Shown piece after piece: positions 58,836 to 64,000 of a stretch of 64,000 bases of DNA. Each line of letters opens with the position of its first letter. The stretch's first letter is position 1. Both the position numbers and the translations under genes were made by a program. Source of the DNA: Moringa oleifera (taxonomy: Eukaryota; Streptophyta; Magnoliopsida; Brassicales; Moringaceae); the NCBI GenBank assembly GCA_021397835.1, contig JAJFZO010000396.1:930001-994000 (forward strand). Direction: 5' to 3'. The notes under the pieces are model-generated. The model was given only the letters and a program-made list of their open reading frames with translations. It was not told the origin of the DNA and made no database searches.

Positions 58836-59774
58836 CGAAAAAGGAAGAGTAATTTTAAGAATGAATAGATCATGTAAGTGAGCGGTTAGATTTTATGGAT
58901 AGAGATTTGATTTTAGATTTTTAGCATTCCAATTCAAATTACAGAATATTTTGAGATAATAAAATAATTTGATGAAGGAAGATGTGGAAGAAGAAAAGGG
59001 GAAGTGACTTTAGGTTAGGGAGATTGTATGCAAACTTTCTCAACTTTGAGAGAAAAACAGGGTAGTGATTTTGGGATAAAGAGATTCATTTATGAGTTTG
59101 TTTTTAGAGTTTTTTTTTTTTAGTTTTTTAATACAAAAATATATATTAGCTTTTAGAAATATTATTTGTTTTATCGGAAAGAAAGCTTAGAAAAAAAAAT
59201 TGTAAGTCTAATTGTTTCTCTTTTTTTATTTTGATTTTTGCTCATGCTGGAATATTATTTATTGGATTTAGTGAAAAATGTATTATTTATTTTTTATTTC
59301 TCAAATTACTTGTTCTTCTAGGATGCCTTGAATCTAAAAGTTGAAGCAACAATTTTTGTAAAAAAATATTATTATCTTATTTAAGATGTTATTAAAACTA
59401 TAATAAAAGCATTTGGAGTTCTTTGTATTTGTATTATTTATTGAATAAGGGTTGATATATTGAAGAATATAACATGTAGAAGAAGGTTGCATTTTGGGAG
59501 CAATAACAAACATGTTATCACCGACATAGGCTAGAATTCGTTCAAGATATATAATCATAGTTTGGGAATCAAAACATTTACGATGAATGAATGTGTGCTA
59601 ATTAGATAATTTTAACTTTAAATATGTTTTCCTTTATTTATCTTTCTTGTTATTTCATAATTTAGGGTGAGTTGGTAAGCTCATTTAATTTATTTTTTTG
59701 TTCTATTATATTATATTTTATGATTTAGATGTAATATATATATATATATATATATAATTTCAAAAATCAAAAAA

Positions 59775-61580
59775 TATTTAAGATTATAAAAATCAATCAA
59801 CTGAGTAATTTTTATCATCTTTAATAAAAATTATTTTCAAAAATATGTATTTTTTAATCTTAAGATTGCAGAAGTGATTCAAGAGAATAAATTTCATAAT
59901 CTTTAATAAAAAATTCATTTTAAAAATAATTTTTTTATAATTTTAAAATTAACAAAATGACTCAAAGGTGTAATTTTCATAATCTTCATTTATTTTTTTT
60001 GTTTTAAGATTATGAAATGACTTAAGGGAGCATTTCTCAAAATTTTATTTTATTTTTTAAAAAATAAAAAATCTTTTGTTTTGAGATTATGAAAATGACT
60101 TAAATGAGTAATTTTCAAAATCTCTAATAAAAGTTTTCTTGAAAAAATAAATAAATAATATTTTATTTATTTTAAGATTATAAAAATAACTCAATGGAGT
60201 AATTTTTACATTCTTCAATAAAAATTTGTTTTGAAAAATAAATAATTTTTTATTTTGAGATTATAAGAATAATTCAAAGAAGTGATTTTCATAATTTGTG
60301 TTTAATTTTTTTAAATAAAAAATATTTTATTTTATGATTATAAAAATAAATCAAGAGAGTAAATTCATAATCTCCAATAAAAATTTATTTTCAAGAATAA
60401 ATTAAAAATATTTTATTTATTTTAGGATTATCTTCAACAAATTTTTTTTAAAAAATAAGTAGATAAATTTATTTATTTTGAGATTATGAGAATAATTTAA
60501 AAGAGTAATTTTTATAATCTCAAAAAATTAAAAATACGTAAAAAATTTTATTTATTTTGACATTATGAAAATGACGCAAGCAAGTAATTTTTATAATCTT
60601 CACTATAAAAAAATGTTTGGTTTTGAGATTATAAAAATGTCTCAAGGGCGTAATTTTCATAATTTTTATTAAAAGAAATATTTTAATAAAGATTTGTTTT
60701 GAAAAGAAAAATTTGTTCTCTTTAAGATTATGAAAGAGACTCGAAGCGATTATTATTCGTATTCTAAAAATAAAAATAAAATATTTTTTATTCTAAGAAA
60801 TTATCTCTAATAAAAATTATTTTGAAAAAAATAATAAAATATATTAAAAAATCATGAAAACATAATTTTTGATAATAAAAAGTTAGGTTAAATAAAGATA
60901 AGGCCTTTATATTCTCTACCAAAACTCTTTGATTTTGAATATTAAAAGTAAAATAAGGGTGAAACCTTTATACTCTTCAAAATTATTTTATATCCATACA
61001 TACTTCTTGTCATGTACATGAAAATTATTTTTTAAACACCAAACAAATTTTAAAATTAAAAAATAATTATGTTTAATTGATACTGATTGTTGGGTGCCTG
61101 TGGGATGCTTACCTTTCCCCATGTGTAACCAATTTCTAAATCCATATATCTAGTTCCACAAGATCGATTTTGATTTTTTTTCATTTTTCTAAATTTTGAA
61201 AGATGATTTTTTAAAAATAAATAAGTTTTTTGTGACTAATTGCATAGTAAAAAAATTAATGGTGACAACTTATTAATTTTATTTGAACCCTTCAAACCCA
61301 TTATTTTTTGTTTTTAGTAATGTGGGTAAAATTACTTTCTAGAATCATTTTCATAATCTTAAAATAAATAAAATATTTTTTTTGATTTATTAAAAATAAA
61401 CTTTTATTAGAGATTATAAAAATTACTCCCTTGGTCATTTCACAATGTTATAACAAAAGATTTTTAATTTTTTTAAAAAATTTAAATAAAAATTATAAAA
61501 ATAATTTTGAAAATAAGGTTTTTTTTTTGGAGATTATGAAAATTACTCCCTTGAATCACTTTCATAATCTCAAAATAAAA
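59775..61580. repeat. Array of palindromic units in foldback centre
   Basis: About thirteen units spaced roughly 70-90 bp from 59783 to 60760, plus about three more at 61330-61580. The consensus is close to AGATTATGAAAATGACTCAA followed by GGGAGTAATTTTCATAATCT. Its two ends are 13-bp inverted repeats (AGATTATGAAAAT and ATTTTCATAATCT), so each unit can form its own hairpin. Units are joined by A/T spacers such as AATAAAAATTTATTTT. Confidence 0.8.
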
Positions 61581-62399
61581 ACATATAAAAATTAAAATAT
61601 TTTTTAATTTGATAATTAATTTTTTACTTATATGTGTTGCATCTAAATCATAAAATAAAATATAATAGCACAAAAAAATTTTTAAATGAGTTTACCGAAT
61701 CACCCCAAATTATGAAATAACAAGAAAGATAAATTAAAGAGAACACAATTTAATTTAGAATTATCTTATGACCACATAGTAAATGCCAAAATTGATTCTC
61801 AAACTAGGATAACATATCTTGAAATCTATCCTATGTCATGATAACATGTTCTTCATCGCTCTTTAAATGTATCAAATTCTTTATTATACCAATCCTTATT
61901 CAATAAATAATACAAACACAAAGAACATCAAATGCTCTTATTATATTTTCTAATAACATCATAAATAGGATAATATTTTTTTTCAAAAAAAAAAGGTTGT
62001 TGCTTTAGCTTTCAAATTTAAAATATCATAGAACAATGTAAACTTAAGAAATAAATAAAGATATATATATATATATATATATACTTTTTTCACTAAAACC
62101 AATAATATCCTCGCATAAAGCAAAAATCAAAATATTAGAGAGAAAGCAATGAGACTTAGTGCTTTTTCTAAACTTTCTTTCTGATAAAACCTAGAAGCCA
62201 ATCTATCTTTCTCTAATTTTTTTAATAAAAAATAAACTCCAAGAACAAATTTCATATGAAAACTCCTTTAACTCCTTCTCAAAGTAACCATTTTACTTAA
62301 AGTTATTTCCTTTTTGTATGAGTTCTTTGATTAGTTATTTTATTATTCAATTATCTAGGTATGCTTTGGTGGAGAAAAATCGCGGGGAAAGTGATTGCA

Positions 62400-62620
62400 T
62401 GGCTCTCTAAAAAATAAGTGAGGAGGTGGATACTAATTTTTATCTTAAAATCACTTTCATCTCTCATAAGTGAATCTCTTTATCCCTAAAATCACTCCCC
62501 TTTTTTCTTTCTTAAAGGTGGATGAGGAGGTGAATTTCTACATGATCTCCCTATCTCTAAAATTACTTCCCTTTTCCTATCTCAAAGGTAGGTGAGGAGG
62601 TGGATTTCACATGATATCCT
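62400..62620. repeat. ~70-bp degenerate tandem repeat in right arm
   Basis: The phrase GTGAGGAGGTGGAT (62418), GGATGAGGAGGTGAATTT (62520) and AGGTGAGGAGGTGGATTT (62590) recur, each followed by ATGATCTCCCTATC or related sequence and ATCACTCCCCTTTT. The right arm has thus expanded a different subrepeat from the left arm. Confidence 0.6.
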
Positions 62621-63099
62621 TATCCTAAAGTCACTCCCCATTAAATTTCTTCTTTCATATCTCCCTTTGTCAAATTATTTTTGTATCCCAAAATATTCTA
62701 TCATTTGAATTTGAATGCTAGGAATCTCAAATCATATCGTTATCCCTACCACTTGAGCTACATGATCTCTTCATTCCTAAAATCATTCCTTTTCCTTTTC
62801 CATATTTCTCTTTATCTCTTATATCACTCTGTCTTTAAAATCTCTTATTTTTTTTAAAGAAAAATGTATAAGTAAAATTGAGTGTCTACAACTTCCCCTT
62901 CTTTATTCATTTTTTAAGATAAAAAATAAAACAAAGATATGAAACACCTATTTTATCCCTCCTTCTGAAAAGTTTTAGAAAACTCATTTATAGTTTGAAT
63001 AAAAGATATTTCTTTTTTAAAAATGAAAATGTTTCATAAAGACGACTATGATACTTTTAAAATAAAATTTTTCTTACCAATGATGGTATCATTTGTTAT

Positions 63100-64000
63100 T
63101 AAAAAAAAAAAACCATCCATTCATACATCGTCTTAGGTGCTGGCCATGTTGCTATACAAAATTCCACAATTGAGTTTTCCTTGCAATGTAACCTTAAATA
63201 CATTTTTTGTACTTATGAAGTGACTCGTTAGCCATATACTCAAAAGTATTACTCTTACAATGATCTTGCCTTTCCTATTTCTCTTAAAGTAATTTAATGA
63301 CGTGAAGGTTTTGGCTAAGATGATTGCAATTGGATTCATATCATACTTAATTGTGTTAAAGAAATTCACCATTGCCATATCGATATGCCCTTGAATATGA
63401 GGGAATAAGAGCAAGCCATATATCCTTTAGAATGTGCTTCTTCACGAATCCCAACAAGAAATCTCTTTTTAAGCAAACATTTTTTTTCTTTTTTTCAAAT
63501 GTGTTTCTTAATCTTATGGTAGATTCAAAATAATGGACAATAATTTTACCATGAAATTGGCTTATTTTTCTTCAAATACACATTGTCTAGTTTTGTAAGT
63601 TCTGGTCATAATAATGTACTGTATTCTTCTATAGTAGGAGTTGGATTTGCTTCTCCAAAACTAAAACATCTATCAGTTAGATTCCAAAATTGTAACGCAA
63701 CTCGTATCAACGTCTCTTCAACTTATAGAAAAGCTAGATTCCCAAAGTGTCCATACTAGTTATCAAAGTCTGCTTTTTCCTACTGATTTTGTTAGGATAA
63801 CTCTGATGGATCATTTCCTTTCAAACTTAACCTTACTTCTTTAGTTAGCTTGGACTCAAAACCTTTAGCTAAGCAATCTCAATATTGTCATTGTATCTTG
63901 TCAGACTAATCTTGTATCTCATGAGTTTGAATCATTGTAGATGCCAACAGTGAACCTTCTATATCCAGAATGTTTTATAAAGTTTATTAAATTTTATGAC
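63100..64000 (-). pseudogene. DUF7745-like transposon-associated remnant
   Basis: On the minus strand, 63133-63414 reads LLFPHIQGHIDMAMVNFFNT, ILAKTFTSLNYFKRNRKGK and LLSIWLTSHF. This pattern (FP..GHID.A..LF, AET.RSLN..RR.G.G, LL..W..SHF) is that of plant proteins annotated with DUF7745, which are usually repeat- or transposon-associated. In another frame just upstream (63415-63480) RDFLLGFVKKHIL continues the resemblance. Frames are broken, so it is a pseudogene, probably continuing past the window edge. Assignment is from memory of the family. Confidence 0.45.

Larger units (their letters stand above)
58544..62890. mobile_element. Large foldback-type inverted repeat element, ~4.3 kb
   Basis: The left arm from 58544 is matched in reverse complement by the right arm ending at 62890. 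Termini: TTGTAGGTGTTTAACTTTACT left; TTGTAGACACTCAATTTTACT right (reverse complemented). Inner matches include the segment near 58850-59000 against 62640-62830, 59330-59560 (AAAGCATTTGGAGTTCTTTG) against 61790-62010 (CAAAGAACATCAAATGCTCT reversed), and 59640-59740 against 61610-61740. The arms are roughly 1.2-1.4 kb and the centre is an array of palindromic units. No transposase is recognised. Long subrepeat-containing arms resemble foldback or Mutator-like long-TIR elements; the target duplication was not found. Confidence 0.7.

Noticed and set aside
1..64000. tRNA or rRNA genes
   Set aside because: I saw no convincing cloverleaf-type gene with both internal promoter boxes, and no rRNA-like conserved blocks. 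A dedicated scan would be needed to exclude a tRNA fully.

Overview
The window looks like nuclear DNA of a eudicot plant. It is strongly AT-rich, its genes contain GT-AG introns, the intact proteins have typical angiosperm families, and most recognisable coding remnants belong to plant transposable elements (Copia and Gypsy LTR retrotransposons, CACTA and Mutator-like DNA transposons, MITE-like elements). I saw no bacterial or organellar features, no rRNA and no convincing tRNA.

Four genes look intact. (1) 11566-16267 (+): a three-exon membrane transporter of the nodulin-like/NFD4 branch of the major facilitator superfamily, with a 2.8-kb first intron. (2) 29526-30974 (-): a single-exon type II membrane glycosyltransferase of the GT4 kind. 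(3) 40053-41690 (-): a five-exon receptor-like cytoplasmic kinase of subfamily VIIa, closest to PBL15/RIPK. (4) 56797-57030 (-): a 77-residue protein with an N-myristoylation and cysteine signature and a charged helical tail. These genes appear unrelated to one another; they are islands between repeats.

Layout: 0-11 kb is gene-poor AT-rich DNA with a decayed reading frame at the left edge, an inverted-repeat element and several copies of a dispersed repeat of about 300 bp. 11-16.5 kb holds the transporter. 17-27 kb is a transposon cluster: Copia fragment, decayed Mutator-like transposase, CACTA element. 29-31 kb holds the glycosyltransferase. 31-40 kb is intergenic, with an old tandem duplication that includes a copy of the kinase gene's 3' end. 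40-41.7 kb holds the kinase. 42.6-54.6 kb is a dense nest: a MITE, a Copia element split by a CACTA element, a second Copia element in the opposite orientation, and a rearranged Gypsy element. 56.8-57.0 kb holds the small acylated protein. 58.5-62.9 kb is a very large foldback-type inverted repeat whose centre is an array of palindromic units. A DUF7745-like remnant lies at the right edge.

The most rewarding structures are the foldback element, the CACTA insertion into the catalytic box of a Copia reverse transcriptase, and the Gypsy cluster, where LTRs, primer-binding site and polypurine tract can still be read despite internal deletion and inversion. I do not see a clearly new biological system. 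The unusual content is structural and evolutionary. Repeat boundaries were found by eye and are approximate.
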